Positions 1-7,662 of a stretch of 14,011 bases of DNA are shown one piece after another. Source of the DNA: Ruminococcus sp. (lineage in GTDB: Bacteria; Bacillota; Clostridia; Oscillospirales; Ruminococcaceae); contig JAMPAO010000071.1 in assembly GCA_023667165.1 (NCBI GenBank), positions 1 through 14,011 on the forward strand, written 5' to 3'. Within the stretch, counting starts at the first letter, position 1. Each line of letters opens with the position of its first letter. Made by a program: the position numbers and the translations under genes. The notes under the pieces are model-generated. The model was given only the letters and a program-made list of their open reading frames with translations, had not been told where the DNA came from and ran no database searches.

Positions 1-2
1 CC

Positions 3-107
3 ATAGATGGAAAACATCTAAAACTGCTTGTTAAAGCTGATGACTTCTGCGATTTTACGCAGGAGCTGTCGGCTTTTTTGCGTTATATGGAGGAATTATT
101 ATGTTGA
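3..107 (+). CDS. C-terminal end of an unidentified gene
   Basis: Frame 3 is open from the left edge and stops with TGA at 105-107, giving the last 34 residues of a protein that starts outside the window. The tail is hydrophilic to amphipathic (DGKHLKLLVKADDF, then LSAFLRYMEELLC) and I do not recognise a family. The stop lies inside the first codons of the antiporter gene (ATG at 101), a 7-base overlap. That argues for a real, translationally coupled gene in the same operon. The antiporter's GGAGG ribosome-binding site at 90-94 lies within this reading frame. Confidence 0.55.
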   Translation: MDGKHLKLLVKADDFCDFTQELSAFLRYMEELLC

Positions 108-1279
108 TAAGTATTTCGGTGATTTTGTTTTCGGGTCTGCTGTTCGGTGCGTTATGCAAAAAGGTGCGTTTTCCCGCGCTTTTCGGAATGATTATTGCGG
201 GAATTATTATAGGTTCCCACGGTCTTAATCTGCTTGACAGCAGTATTTTGGGAATTTCCTCGGAGATACGGCGAATTGCCCTTATTATAATTCTCATAAG
301 GGCAGGGCTGAAGCTGAATATCGGCGATTTGAAAAAGGTGGGCAGACCTGCCGTGACGATGTGCTTTGTCCCCGCTTGCTTTGAAATTGTCGGTATGATT
401 TTGCTTGCGCCGAAATTGTTGGGATTGTCACTTTTGGACTCGGCTATTCTCGGTGCGGTGGTCGGCGCGGTTTCGCCCGCAGTGGTCGTGCCGAGAATGA
501 TAAATTTGATTGACGGCGGTTACGGTACGGAAAAGGGAATACCCCAGATGATACTTGCGGGGGCGTCTGTCGATGACGTGTTTGTTATTGTAATGTTTAC
601 CGCATTTACGGGGCTTGCGCAGGGCGAAAGCGTGTCGTTTGCAAGTTTTGTAAATATTCCCGTATCAATAATAATCGGTGCGGCGGCGGGGCTTGCGATC
701 GGACTTTTAATGTTTTGGTTTTTCGCAAAATTTAAAATCAACACGGTTGTGCAGGTAATTTTGGTACTGTCGGTAAGTTTTGTTTTAAATTGGATTGAAG
801 AAATTTCCGCAGTAATTCCTTTTGCGGGACTTATCGCGATAATGGCGGCTGGTACGCAGATAAAAAGGAAATCCGCAGAAACCGCAAAAGAGCTTTCGTC
901 CGTCTTTGACAAGCTTTGGGTGCCGTCGGAAATATTTCTTTTTGTATTGGTGGGCGCGTCCGTTGCCGCCGACAGCGTTAAAAACGCAGGATTTTCCGCC
1001 GTCATACTTATTTTTGGAGTGCTTATTTTCAGAATGGCGGGGGTGTTTATTTGCGTCGTAAAAACGGGTCTGAACGTTAAGGAAAAACTTTTCTGTATGT
1101 TGGCGTACACCCCGAAAGCCACGGTTCAAGCCGCTATCGGCGGACTGCCGCTTGCAATGGGACTTCCCTGCGGCGGCACGGTGCTTACCGTGTCGGTTAT
1201 CGCAATTCTGATAACCGCGCCGCTGGGGGCGTTTGCCATAGATTTGACTTATAAGAAATTTTTGGAGAAAAAATCATAA
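101..1279 (+). CDS. Cation:proton antiporter (Na+/H+ exchanger family)
   Basis: This 392-aa integral membrane protein probably exchanges Na+ or K+ for protons across the cytoplasmic membrane. It is hydrophobic nearly throughout, with about 12 membrane segments. Family hallmarks visible are AVSPAVVVP near residues 124-132, the ion-binding aspartate pair in ASVDDVFVIV (D158, D159), and YTPKATVQAAIGG near 336-348, typical of the last helices of CPA-type antiporters. Length is normal for a transporter core without a cytosolic regulatory (TrkA) domain. The start is supported by GGAGG 6 bases upstream and by overlap with the previous frame. Its 3' end overlaps the convergent permease gene by 31 bases. 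Ion specificity cannot be read from sequence. Confidence 0.88.
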   Translation: MLISISVILFSGLLFGALCKKVRFPALFGMIIAGIIIGSHGLNLLDSSILGISSEIRRIALIIILIRAGLKLNIGDLKKVGRPAVTMCFVPACFEIVGMILLAPKLLGLSLLDSAILGAVVGAVSPAVVVPRMINLIDGGYGTEKGIPQMILAGASVDDVFVIVMFTAFTGLAQGESVSFASFVNIPVSIIIGAAAGLAIGLLMFWFFAKFKINTVVQVILVLSVSFVLNWIEEISAVIPFAGLIAIMAAGTQIKRKSAETAKELSSVFDKLWVPSEIFLFVLVGASVAADSVKNAGFSAVILIFGVLIFRMAGVFICVVKTGLNVKEKLFCMLAYTPKATVQAAIGGLPLAMGLPCGGTVLTVSVIAILITAPLGAFAIDLTYKKFLEKKS

Positions 1280-2139
1280 TTTGGAAAAAATGTTGTTAAA
1301 TTCCCGCAAATCTGAAAAGAAATCACCCCAATAACGCAAATTACACTGCCGATTAAATTAAGCTTTGAATAGGTTTCTTTCCGTATCAATCCTATTGCAA
1401 ACAGCGTAACAAGTATAATCGGCTGAACAAATGCGTAATCCGAAAGGCTTATTGAAATTACGGCGTTTTCCGCAAGCATGCCGATTGTGTTTGGTATCCT
1501 TGCGAGAATTACCTTTGCCGCGCCTTTAGAATTTTTTTGAAATATTTTTTTCGGCATTGCTTTTGGAATTGTTACCGCCGAAATAATTACAAGCGCGGGC
1601 AAAAGCTGCATTGTGGAGGAGGCATATTCAGCGAAACTTTTTATTATCAGTCCGTAGCCGAATTTCGAGGCAAGGTACAGCGCAAGCGGAATAATTATTT
1701 TTCGGTAATTTATTTTTTTGTCAGCGCCCGACCGCGCAATAAAAACAAGTCCCAAAACGGTTACGGCAATAAAAATAAATTTCAGTACGCTCGCCTCCGC
1801 GCCGCATAAAATGTCGGTTATGTAGGAAACGAATAAATTTACCCCAAGCCAAGCCTTTAATTCAAACGCCGAAAGCTGTTTGAGCACCAAAACGCTTGTC
1901 TGAAATTCAAACATTTTGCACACCGCTATAAGCAGTACCGCCGCAAAAGCCTGCGGACAGAATTTAAAATAAATTTCTTGAAAAGGCAGGCTCAGAGCGA
2001 GAAAAACCGACATTGACGAACACATTAAAAATGTAAATTCATTCCCCGAAAATTTCGCGGTTGACGCGGCGTATTTATCGCTCAGCGACGAAATTGTATA
2101 ACAGCAGGTAACGGTGAGCATAAGCGCGAAAACATTCAT
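1249..2139 (-). CDS. DMT-superfamily (EamA-like) permease
   Basis: This 296-aa protein has about ten hydrophobic segments and short charged loops such as RSGADKKINYRK, the pattern of drug/metabolite-superfamily transporters. Two similar halves of about five segments each can be made out, but no diagnostic motif is decisive. Substrate is unknown. It is the last gene of a leftward operon: its ATG at 2139 lies one base from the stop of the dehydrogenase gene, and GGTGG just upstream may serve as ribosome-binding site. An uptake or efflux role for the metabolite handled by the two upstream enzymes is inferred from position only. Its stop codon falls inside the end of the antiporter gene on the other strand. 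Confidence 0.75.
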   Translation of the reverse strand: MNVFALMLTVTCCYTISSLSDKYAASTAKFSGNEFTFLMCSSMSVFLALSLPFQEIYFKFCPQAFAAVLLIAVCKMFEFQTSVLVLKQLSAFELKAWLGVNLFVSYITDILCGAEASVLKFIFIAVTVLGLVFIARSGADKKINYRKIIIPLALYLASKFGYGLIIKSFAEYASSTMQLLPALVIISAVTIPKAMPKKIFQKNSKGAAKVILARIPNTIGMLAENAVISISLSDYAFVQPIILVTLFAIGLIRKETYSKLNLIGSVICVIGVISFQICGNLTTFFPNYDFFSKNFL

Positions 2140-2140
2140 T

Positions 2141-3307
2141 TTACCACCGTACTTTCCACCGTTCGCTTATGTTTGTATCGGCGTTTTGAGTGTTATTTTT
2201 CTTGATATTTTCATTTTTGCAAAGCTCCGCAAGGTACTTTTCAAACAGCTTTTCATCTGTGGTAATTTCCGCCCAGCCGTCAGTCCAAGAGGACAAATAG
2301 GCGGCGTTTGAAATTGACAGGGAATTAAGTCCCTCGCGACCGTCCGCGATAAGCTCGGTACCGTCCAAAATGGCTTCCGCAAAGGCTTCAAGGACGGTTG
2401 AATGTCCGTCCGGAGCTTCTTCTGAAAATTCCTCATAATCCGTTTCGGGGCACAAAAATCCCTCCTTTGACGTGAAACAAAATTCACGCTCGGGGACTTT
2501 CAATTTCCACCATTTCAGCTTGCCGTTTTCAAGAACAAGCTTGCCCAAGTCCCCCGAAATTTCAAGGCGGTTCGTGCCTGGAGCTTCACCTGTGGTTGAA
2601 ATAAATGTTGCCGTTGCGCCGTTTTCGTACTCGCCGTAAATCGTAACGTCGTCCTCAACGTCGATATTGTGGTACTTACCCGCCGCGCAGAATGCTCGCA
2701 CCCTTTTGGGCATACCGAATATCCATTGCCACAAATCGAGGTTGTGGGGAGCTTGATTTAACAGCACGCCGCCGCCCTCGCCATTCCAGGTTGCGCGCCA
2801 ACTGCCCGAGTTGTAGTACGCCTGCGTGCGGTACCAGTTTGTGACTATCCAAACAAGCCTTTTCGATACGCCCAGCGCGCTGCTTTGGACTATTTCGCGG
2901 GCTTTTTTGTAAATCGGGTCTGTCCGCTGATTGAACATTATCCCGAATTTTACTCCCGCTTTTTCAGCGGCTTCGTTCATTTCGCGAACCTGTTCCGCAT
3001 ACACTCCCGCGGGTTTTTCCGTCATAACGTGAATGCCACGTTTGAAACATTCTATTGCATAAGTTGGGTGGTCGTAGTGGGGTACGGCAATAAGCGCGGC
3101 GTCAATTAGACCGCTGTCGAGCATTTTTTCCGCGTTGTCAAAACACGCCAAAGACGGCAATATTTTTTGCGCGTTTTCAAGTTTTTTCGGGTCAATGTCG
3201 GCGGCAGCCGTAACCTCGATTTTGGGGCATTTTCCGTCAACAACATTCCGCAAATGTCCGCTGCCCATATTTCCCACGCCGATTATTCCGAGACGAATTT
3301 TTTCCAT
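2141..3307 (-). CDS. Gfo/Idh/MocA-family NAD(P)-dependent oxidoreductase
   Basis: This 388-aa cytosolic dehydrogenase is of the type that oxidises sugars, inositols or sugar acids. The N-terminal Rossmann fold has the nucleotide-binding loop GVGNMGSG (residues 10-17). The family EKP motif follows (residues 97-99, in MTEKPAGV), whose lysine contributes to catalysis. The C-terminal half has the substrate-side motif around NQAPHNLDLWQWIFG (184-198), with the usual histidine. I chose the ATG at 3307 because AGGAG sits about 8 bases before it; an upstream in-frame ATG (3325) would place the ribosome-binding site inside the gene. It is 24 bases downstream of the isomerase gene and 1 base upstream of the permease gene. 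Pairing with a TIM-barrel isomerase is typical of inositol or sugar-acid catabolic clusters, but the substrate is unknown. Confidence 0.92.
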   Translation of the reverse strand: MEKIRLGIIGVGNMGSGHLRNVVDGKCPKIEVTAAADIDPKKLENAQKILPSLACFDNAEKMLDSGLIDAALIAVPHYDHPTYAIECFKRGIHVMTEKPAGVYAEQVREMNEAAEKAGVKFGIMFNQRTDPIYKKAREIVQSSALGVSKRLVWIVTNWYRTQAYYNSGSWRATWNGEGGGVLLNQAPHNLDLWQWIFGMPKRVRAFCAAGKYHNIDVEDDVTIYGEYENGATATFISTTGEAPGTNRLEISGDLGKLVLENGKLKWWKLKVPEREFCFTSKEGFLCPETDYEEFSEEAPDGHSTVLEAFAEAILDGTELIADGREGLNSLSISNAAYLSSWTDGWAEITTDEKLFEKYLAELCKNENIKKNNTQNADTNISERWKVRW

Positions 3308-3331
3308 AATTAACACTCCTATCAAATTAAT

Positions 3332-4153
3332 TTAAAGTAATTTTTTTAACGCCGAAACCGCCGCGTCAAAGGCTTCTCGCGAAGATGAGTAACAGCATTT
3401 TTCAGACGGATTTTTACCGTTCCGTTCAAGCTTTTCAAAACCCGAAAATACCGATAAATGCGGCTCAATTGTCAGCACCTTTCCCGCGTAATTTTCAAGC
3501 AGGAATGATATGTTCCCCTCGCCCTTTCCCGCAGGAACGACCGAGCCGTCCGCCAAAGCGTCCTTGATGTGCATATATTCAACGTATGGGGCGAGAATTT
3601 CCCAAGCTGCTTTTGTGTCCTGACCGCATTGAATAAAATTCGCGGGGTCGAAAACCGCCTTTATTTCGGGGAAATTTTTGTGTATTTCTGCGCACCTCGG
3701 GGCAATATCTCCGTAAATTCCCTTTTCGTTTTCGTGGCACAAAATAATGCCGCTGCCCCGCGCCGTTTCAAGGAATTTTCCCAAGCGGGACATTACCTCG
3801 TCAGAATATTTTTCGGCATTTTCGCTCGGTACATAAAAGCTGAAAATCCGCATATGCTTTGCGCCCAAAATATTTGCGGTTTCAATTTGCCGCTTGAATT
3901 TTTCAAGGTGCGGGACGAAATCGTCCCCTATGCCAATCTTACCGAAAGGAGAGCCGATTGACCATACTGCCAAGCCGTTTGCCTCCAGCTTTTGGCGAAT
4001 TTCCCGCGCTTTTTCGGCAGAAATATCGGAAACATTTTCGCCGTCCACGCCGCGAATTTCAAGGTAATCTATGCCGTTTTCTTTCATTGCGGAAATTTGC
4101 TTTTCAAGATTTCCGTTAACCTCGTCGGCAAACGCAGCAAGCTTAAATTTCAT
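3332..4153 (-). CDS. Sugar-phosphate isomerase/epimerase (xylose-isomerase-like TIM barrel)
   Basis: This 273-aa protein of the AP-endonuclease-2 / xylose-isomerase-like superfamily probably interconverts keto- or hydroxy-sugars in the cytosol with a divalent metal. Metal-ligand motifs occur in the expected order: HENEKGIYGD (139-149), AVFDPANF (166-173, Asp169), YMHIKDA (193-199, His195) and LTIEPHL (227-233, Glu230). I place the start at ATG 4153, with GGGAGG 7 bases upstream; the in-frame ATG at 4168 has no ribosome-binding site. It is the first gene of the leftward operon and is transcribed from a promoter at 4186-4214, divergent from the AraC-type regulator. Substrate cannot be assigned. 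Confidence 0.9.
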   Translation of the reverse strand: MKFKLAAFADEVNGNLEKQISAMKENGIDYLEIRGVDGENVSDISAEKAREIRQKLEANGLAVWSIGSPFGKIGIGDDFVPHLEKFKRQIETANILGAKHMRIFSFYVPSENAEKYSDEVMSRLGKFLETARGSGIILCHENEKGIYGDIAPRCAEIHKNFPEIKAVFDPANFIQCGQDTKAAWEILAPYVEYMHIKDALADGSVVPAGKGEGNISFLLENYAGKVLTIEPHLSVFSGFEKLERNGKNPSEKCCYSSSREAFDAAVSALKKLL

Positions 4154-4166
4154 AAAAATCCCTCCC

Positions 4167-4244
4167 AAAATTATTTGCTGTAATCAGTATACTATAAAAT
4201 TATTTGCATTACAATTGTAAATTTAAGCATTATATATTGCAAAT
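4167..4244. promoter_or_regulatory. Candidate AraC-type operator half-sites in the divergent intergenic region
   Basis: AAAATTATTTGC occurs twice as an exact 12-base direct repeat (4167-4178 and 4196-4207, 29 bases apart). The inverted form TGCAAAT follows at 4238-4244, mirroring ATTTGCA at 4202-4208. A perfect 12-base palindrome TTACAATTGTAA lies between them at 4209-4220. Direct repeats spaced about three helical turns, plus one inverted site on the divergent side, match how AraC-family dimers usually bind. That the neighbouring regulator binds here is inference. Confidence 0.45.
4186..4214 (-). promoter_or_regulatory. Sigma-A promoter of the isomerase-dehydrogenase-permease operon
   Basis: On the minus strand the -35 is TTGTAA (4214-4209), the spacer is 17 bases, and the -10 is TATACT (4191-4186). 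It lies about 30 bases upstream of the isomerase start. The -35 forms half of the perfect palindrome TTACAATTGTAA (4209-4220), which could be an operator. Confidence 0.65.
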
Positions 4245-4265
4245 TCACGCATAATGTGATATACT
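4237..4265 (+). promoter_or_regulatory. Sigma-A promoter of the araC-like gene
   Basis: The -35 is TTGCAA (4237-4242), the spacer 17 bases, the -10 TATACT (4260-4265), 28 bases before the regulator's ATG. It is back to back with the leftward promoter; the two -35 boxes are about 22 bases apart. The -35 overlaps one of the ATTTGC/GCAAAT half-sites, so autorepression by the regulator is plausible. Confidence 0.65.
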
Positions 4266-4293
4266 TAAATAAAAACTTTGAGGAGCAATTTTT

Positions 4294-5106
4294 ATGAATA
4301 TTTTGCGTGAATTTAATTTTGGAGATTTATATATGCGGTACGCCGCAGACGAAAATCCCGACGACAGGGATTTTAATATGCACGTCCACGAACGCTGCGA
4401 AATTTTTTATTTTGTTTCGGGGAACGCCGAGTATCTTGTTGAGGGCGCGCGATACTCTCTCGAGCCCGGGAGTGTTTTGATAATGCGCCCCGCCGAGTCA
4501 CACAGGGTCCATATTTTGGGCGGCGGCAGATATGAGCGGTGCGCTTTGAATTTTTCGGTTTTGGCAGTTGACTGTATCGACCCCGAACGCAGGTTCCTGA
4601 AAGCATTTTTTGACCGCCCTCTCGGCAGGGGAAATTTTTATACGCTCGATAAAATTCGTCTTGAAAATATTTTTGAAGATATGAACCGTGGAAATGACGA
4701 TTACGAAAAAAGTCTTAAAATTCAAATAAATCTTTTCGCGCTGCTTGACCTTATAAACGACGCGTTTTTGAAAAGGGGTACTGCCAATTTTGACGAGCCG
4801 CAAAGTATTTCCGAGCAAATTATGGCGTATGTGAACGCAAATTTGTTTGATGAAATTTCCGTCCCGATACTTGCGGAAAAATTTTTCCTTAGCCCGTCAC
4901 AATTCGGCAGAATTTTCAAGCAAGCCACGGGCGCCGCGCCTTGGGAGTACATAACGATAAAGCGGCTCACGGCGGCAAAAGAAAAAATCCGCAGAGGCGT
5001 TTCGGCGCGGCAAGCTGCCGAAAGCTGCGGATTTGGAGATTACTCGGTTTTCTACCGAGCCTATGTGAAATATTTCGGCTGTTCGCCTATGAATGATGTT
5101 AAATAA
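4294..5106 (+). CDS. AraC-family transcriptional regulator
   Basis: This 270-aa DNA-binding regulator probably responds to a sugar-like effector. The N-terminal cupin-type sensor spans about residues 27-75 (HVHERCEIFYFVSG, then SLEPGSVLIMRP with H70 and H73). The C-terminal double helix-turn-helix spans about 172-266: first HTH around ILAEKFFLSPSQFGRIFK (192-209), second around AAESCGFGDYSVFYRAYVKY (241-260), ending with the usual FGCSP. Length is typical of the family. The start has GAGGAG about 9 bases upstream. It is divergent from the isomerase operon and shares its 140-base control region, so it is most simply that operon's regulator, as activator or dual-acting. Its end faces the aldo/keto reductase gene, 27 bases away, with only a weak 5-bp hairpin (AGGCA/TGCCT) between. 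Confidence 0.92.
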   Translation: MNILREFNFGDLYMRYAADENPDDRDFNMHVHERCEIFYFVSGNAEYLVEGARYSLEPGSVLIMRPAESHRVHILGGGRYERCALNFSVLAVDCIDPERRFLKAFFDRPLGRGNFYTLDKIRLENIFEDMNRGNDDYEKSLKIQINLFALLDLINDAFLKRGTANFDEPQSISEQIMAYVNANLFDEISVPILAEKFFLSPSQFGRIFKQATGAAPWEYITIKRLTAAKEKIRRGVSARQAAESCGFGDYSVFYRAYVKYFGCSPMNDVK

Positions 5107-5133
5107 ATACTAAGGCAATACCGAAAATGCCTG

Positions 5134-6255
5134 TTACTGTTTATCCAAAACCTCGGAAGCCTCTTTCAGCAGCTTGATAATGGGCAAATGCTGAGGGCAA
5201 ACTCCCTCGCACTGCCCGCAGGCTATACATTCCGCCGCCCTGCCGTGTTTCTGAACAACGCCGCCGTAAAACATTTTCGGACGAAATTCCTCTTTATAAA
5301 GCCGCATAGTGTTCACCGCGCGGAAAACATCGGGAATTGAAATATTTTTCGGACACCCGTCCGTGCAGTAACGGCACGCCGTACAGCCGATAGTCGGGGT
5401 ACTCAGCATAATTTCCCGCACTTCTTTAATAACGTTCTTTTCCTCATCGGACAGCGGTTCAAAATTTTTAAAGGTGGCAATATTGTCCGCCATTTGCTCC
5501 TCGGTGGTCATACCCGAAAGAATGGTCATAACCCCCGCCAAAGAGCTGACAAACCGCATTGCCCAAGAGGCTGCCGACGACTGCGGACGAACCGCTTTGA
5601 ATTTTTCCTCAATCTCGGGAGTGGGGTTCGCAAGCGTGCCGCCCTTGACAGGCTCCATAATTATCATCGGAATGTTTCGCTTTTTAAGTATTTCGTAAAG
5701 CTTTCCCGACTGCACAACGGGGTTTTCCCAGTCCGCGTAATTAAGCTGTATCTGCACAAATTCCACCTCGGGGTGCTTGTCGAGAATGGTTTCAAGCAAC
5801 TCGGGCGAGCCATGAAATGAAAATCCGAAATGACGTATTTTGCCCTGCTTTTTCTTTTCTAACGCCCATAAAAAGCTGCCGTATTCCTCCTGTTTTTCAT
5901 AGTTGCTGCCGTCCTCGAGGGAGTGGAGAAGATAAAAGTCCACATAGTCCGTTCCGAGACGTTCAAGCTGTTCGTTAAAAATACGGTCGCAGTCCGCCCC
6001 GCTCTGCATACACCAAGCGGGCAGTTTTGTGGCGAGGTAAAACGCCTCGCGCGGATAACGCTTTACAACAGCCTCTCTGGCGGCAATTTCCGACTTGCCC
6101 TCGTGATAAACGTAAGCCGTGTCGAAATAATTCAGCCCTGCGTCCATATAAGCGTCAACCATATGACAGACCCGTTCCGTATCAATTTTGCCGTCCTTTT
6201 GGGGCAGCCGCATCATACCGAAACCCAGCCTCGGCATTTTTTCAATGTTTAGCAT
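5134..6255 (-). CDS. Aldo/keto reductase with C-terminal 2x[4Fe-4S] ferredoxin domain
   Basis: This 373-aa enzyme has an aldo/keto reductase TIM barrel (about residues 1-275) with the catalytic tetrad visible: Asp45 and Tyr50 in FDTAYVYH, Lys77 in LATKLP, and His111 in YLLHS. A bacterial-ferredoxin-like tail follows with two complete cysteine sets, CTACRYCTDGCP (C291, C294, C297, C301) and CIACGQCEGVCP (C343, C346, C349, C353). This fusion is known in anaerobes as a COG1453-type predicted oxidoreductase; the clusters suggest electron exchange with ferredoxin rather than NAD(P)H alone. The natural substrate is unknown. I chose ATG 6255 over ATG 6261 because GGAGG at 6267-6263 is 7 bases from the former and only 1 from the latter. 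It lies 31 bases downstream of the AlkZ-like gene, so they are probably co-transcribed. Confidence 0.92.
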   Translation of the reverse strand: MLNIEKMPRLGFGMMRLPQKDGKIDTERVCHMVDAYMDAGLNYFDTAYVYHEGKSEIAAREAVVKRYPREAFYLATKLPAWCMQSGADCDRIFNEQLERLGTDYVDFYLLHSLEDGSNYEKQEEYGSFLWALEKKKQGKIRHFGFSFHGSPELLETILDKHPEVEFVQIQLNYADWENPVVQSGKLYEILKKRNIPMIIMEPVKGGTLANPTPEIEEKFKAVRPQSSAASWAMRFVSSLAGVMTILSGMTTEEQMADNIATFKNFEPLSDEEKNVIKEVREIMLSTPTIGCTACRYCTDGCPKNISIPDVFRAVNTMRLYKEEFRPKMFYGGVVQKHGRAAECIACGQCEGVCPQHLPIIKLLKEASEVLDKQ

Positions 6256-6286
6256 ATTCATTCCTCCAATTTTATTTTTGAATTTT

Positions 6287-6967
6287 TTAACCGATTATTT
6301 TCAGCAATTTTTCTTTCGGTACGTTTTTAAACAATTCCGCCAAATGCCCCGCTATTTTTTCTTTGGACTGTTCGGGTGTTTGCAAATAAACCCGTTCCGA
6401 AAAACCGTCTCCGAAAAATTTTTCGGGGACGGCATACCGCGCCACGCCCCAGCCGTAGGGAATACCGTTTTTGTCCCGCATATACTCAAAATCCGCCGTG
6501 ACAACATAGCCTTGCATTTGCAACCGCGTTATCATCGTTTCAAAGCCTTTCCGACCGTTTTTGCCGAAACCGCCCAGCCGTTTCAGTTTCTTTGAAAGCA
6601 GGCTGTCGTGTTCCGCAATTATATCGTAAACCGTTTTATCGGCGTAGGGCGCAAGACCGTCCTCATACCGCGCGTCAAAATCGTAACCGTCACGACGGTA
6701 ATTGGCAAAATCGGGATACCATTCTGCGCTGATAAAACCCGCTTTTTTCTTGAAAAATTTCCCGTAAGCGCACCCCGTTTCCCTTATCACGGGACCTTTC
6801 CACTCCCAAGGACCGTCCGCGTCCGAAAACCAAAGCTCGGGCGGCGTATGCTCCTCCACGGAAAAGCCGTGTATGTCGTTTCTGAAAAACGGCAGAAATC
6901 CGTATTTTTGCACCGTCTTTGCCAAGTCCGCCCGAGAACGGATTTGAAAATCAAACTTGTTTTTCAT
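6287..6967 (-). CDS. AlkZ-related conserved protein
   Basis: This 226-aa soluble protein has no signal peptide or membrane segment. The central portion is rich in aromatics (ELWFSD, PWEWKGPVIRE, AEWYPDFANYRRDGYDFD), followed by a basic helical segment (KKLKRLGGFGKNGRKGFETMI) that resembles a winged-helix DNA-contacting region. I recall this type being annotated in Clostridia as AlkZ-related, after the YcaQ/AlkZ alkylpurine and crosslink DNA glycosylases, but it is shorter than true AlkZ and I cannot point to a catalytic residue. The name is therefore tentative. AGGAAGTG lies about 8 bases before the ATG. It heads a two-gene leftward operon with the iron-sulfur aldo/keto reductase. Confidence 0.6.
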   Translation of the reverse strand: MKNKFDFQIRSRADLAKTVQKYGFLPFFRNDIHGFSVEEHTPPELWFSDADGPWEWKGPVIRETGCAYGKFFKKKAGFISAEWYPDFANYRRDGYDFDARYEDGLAPYADKTVYDIIAEHDSLLSKKLKRLGGFGKNGRKGFETMITRLQMQGYVVTADFEYMRDKNGIPYGWGVARYAVPEKFFGDGFSERVYLQTPEQSKEKIAGHLAELFKNVPKEKLLKIIG

Positions 6968-7440
6968 TTTATTTCACTTCCTGATTTTATGGTTGCACCC
7001 TTTAAATCTTATTTTAACAAATTTTTGGCAAAAAGTATTGTACAATTGTTGTATTTATAGTGAAATTATTTTATAAATATCCATTTGAAGCAACCCCGGC
7101 GGCACTCTATGTGCCGCTAATTTTAGTGCAGATATTAGCTGATTAAAGGTAAATTTTGTAAAATCGCAAAGGCATACTTGTGTTTTAAATATGTCTGAAT
7201 AACGTTTGATTTATGAACGGATAGGCGATGTGTGTTGTTTCAAAAATCCATTTTCTTACATATTTAGTAAAAACGTTTGTCTTGGTTTTTGTTGATGTGA
7301 CATTTTCATTCTGAGCGAAAAAGAGCCGCGTGACATTTTTAATCAAGGCAAAAGCCGAGTGAATTTACATATTTTTACAGGTAAAGAGTGGTGTGGTTAT
7401 GAAAGAGCAGTTCCGATAATTTCCATTTTGTGGGGAGGAA
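6968..7440. other. Gene-free stretch upstream of the AlkZ-like operon
   Basis: No ORF here has a ribosome-binding site or recognisable composition. It should hold the leftward promoter for the AlkZ-like gene, but I could not place a convincing -35/-10 pair. Visible structure: palindrome ATTGTACAAT (7037-7046), overlapping TACAATTGT; hairpin GCGGCAC-TCTAT-GTGCCGC (7099-7117); and GTGACATTTT and GTGACATTTTT at about 7299 and 7330. GAATTTACATA at 7361-7371 recurs at 10382 and 10414, suggesting remnants of the same intergenic repeat family as the modules at 8421 and 10255. Confidence 0.5.
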
Positions 7441-7650
7441 CCAAGACGCTGACGGCGGCTTGTAAGGGCTTTTTTGTCTTGCAAAAAAGTGACCGGAACG
7501 TTAGTGCAGGGAAGCGGCGTCGGCTATGCCGACCACAGTGCCAAACAGGCAATGTGACACCGCCCCTTATGCTCTTGCCTATTTTCAGCTGCGTCTCAGA
7601 GGCGTTAGCCGAAGCCGCAGCGCCGCCCACGGTGCAGCCGTGGTTTTGAC
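7441..7650. other. GC-rich hairpin block, unknown function
   Basis: This block is clearly more GC-rich than the surrounding intergenic DNA and dense in inverted repeats: CTTTTTT/AAAAAAG (7469-7489), GTCGGC-TAT-GCCGAC (7519-7533), and CCACGG-TGCAG-CCGTGG followed by TTTT (7627-7647, terminator-like). Open frames exist on both strands, but none has a ribosome-binding site or plausible protein composition. It could be a structured RNA, a decayed repeat element, or part of an origin-like region with the palindromes immediately downstream. Confidence 0.35.
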
Positions 7651-7662
7651 CGTATATTGGGT

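Noticed and set aside
520..1129. Minus-strand ORFs of 200 and 114 codons inside the antiporter gene
   Set aside because: They are shadows of the antiporter reading frame, with no ribosome-binding sites or family features.
1249..1279. 31-base convergent overlap of the antiporter and permease genes as a regulatory antisense feature
   Set aside because: Short tail-to-tail overlaps are common in compact genomes and nothing else suggests regulation.
5113..5132. AGGCA/TGCCT hairpin between the convergent AraC and aldo/keto reductase genes
   Set aside because: The stem is only 5 bp with a 10-base loop and no clear T-run on either strand, too weak to call a terminator.
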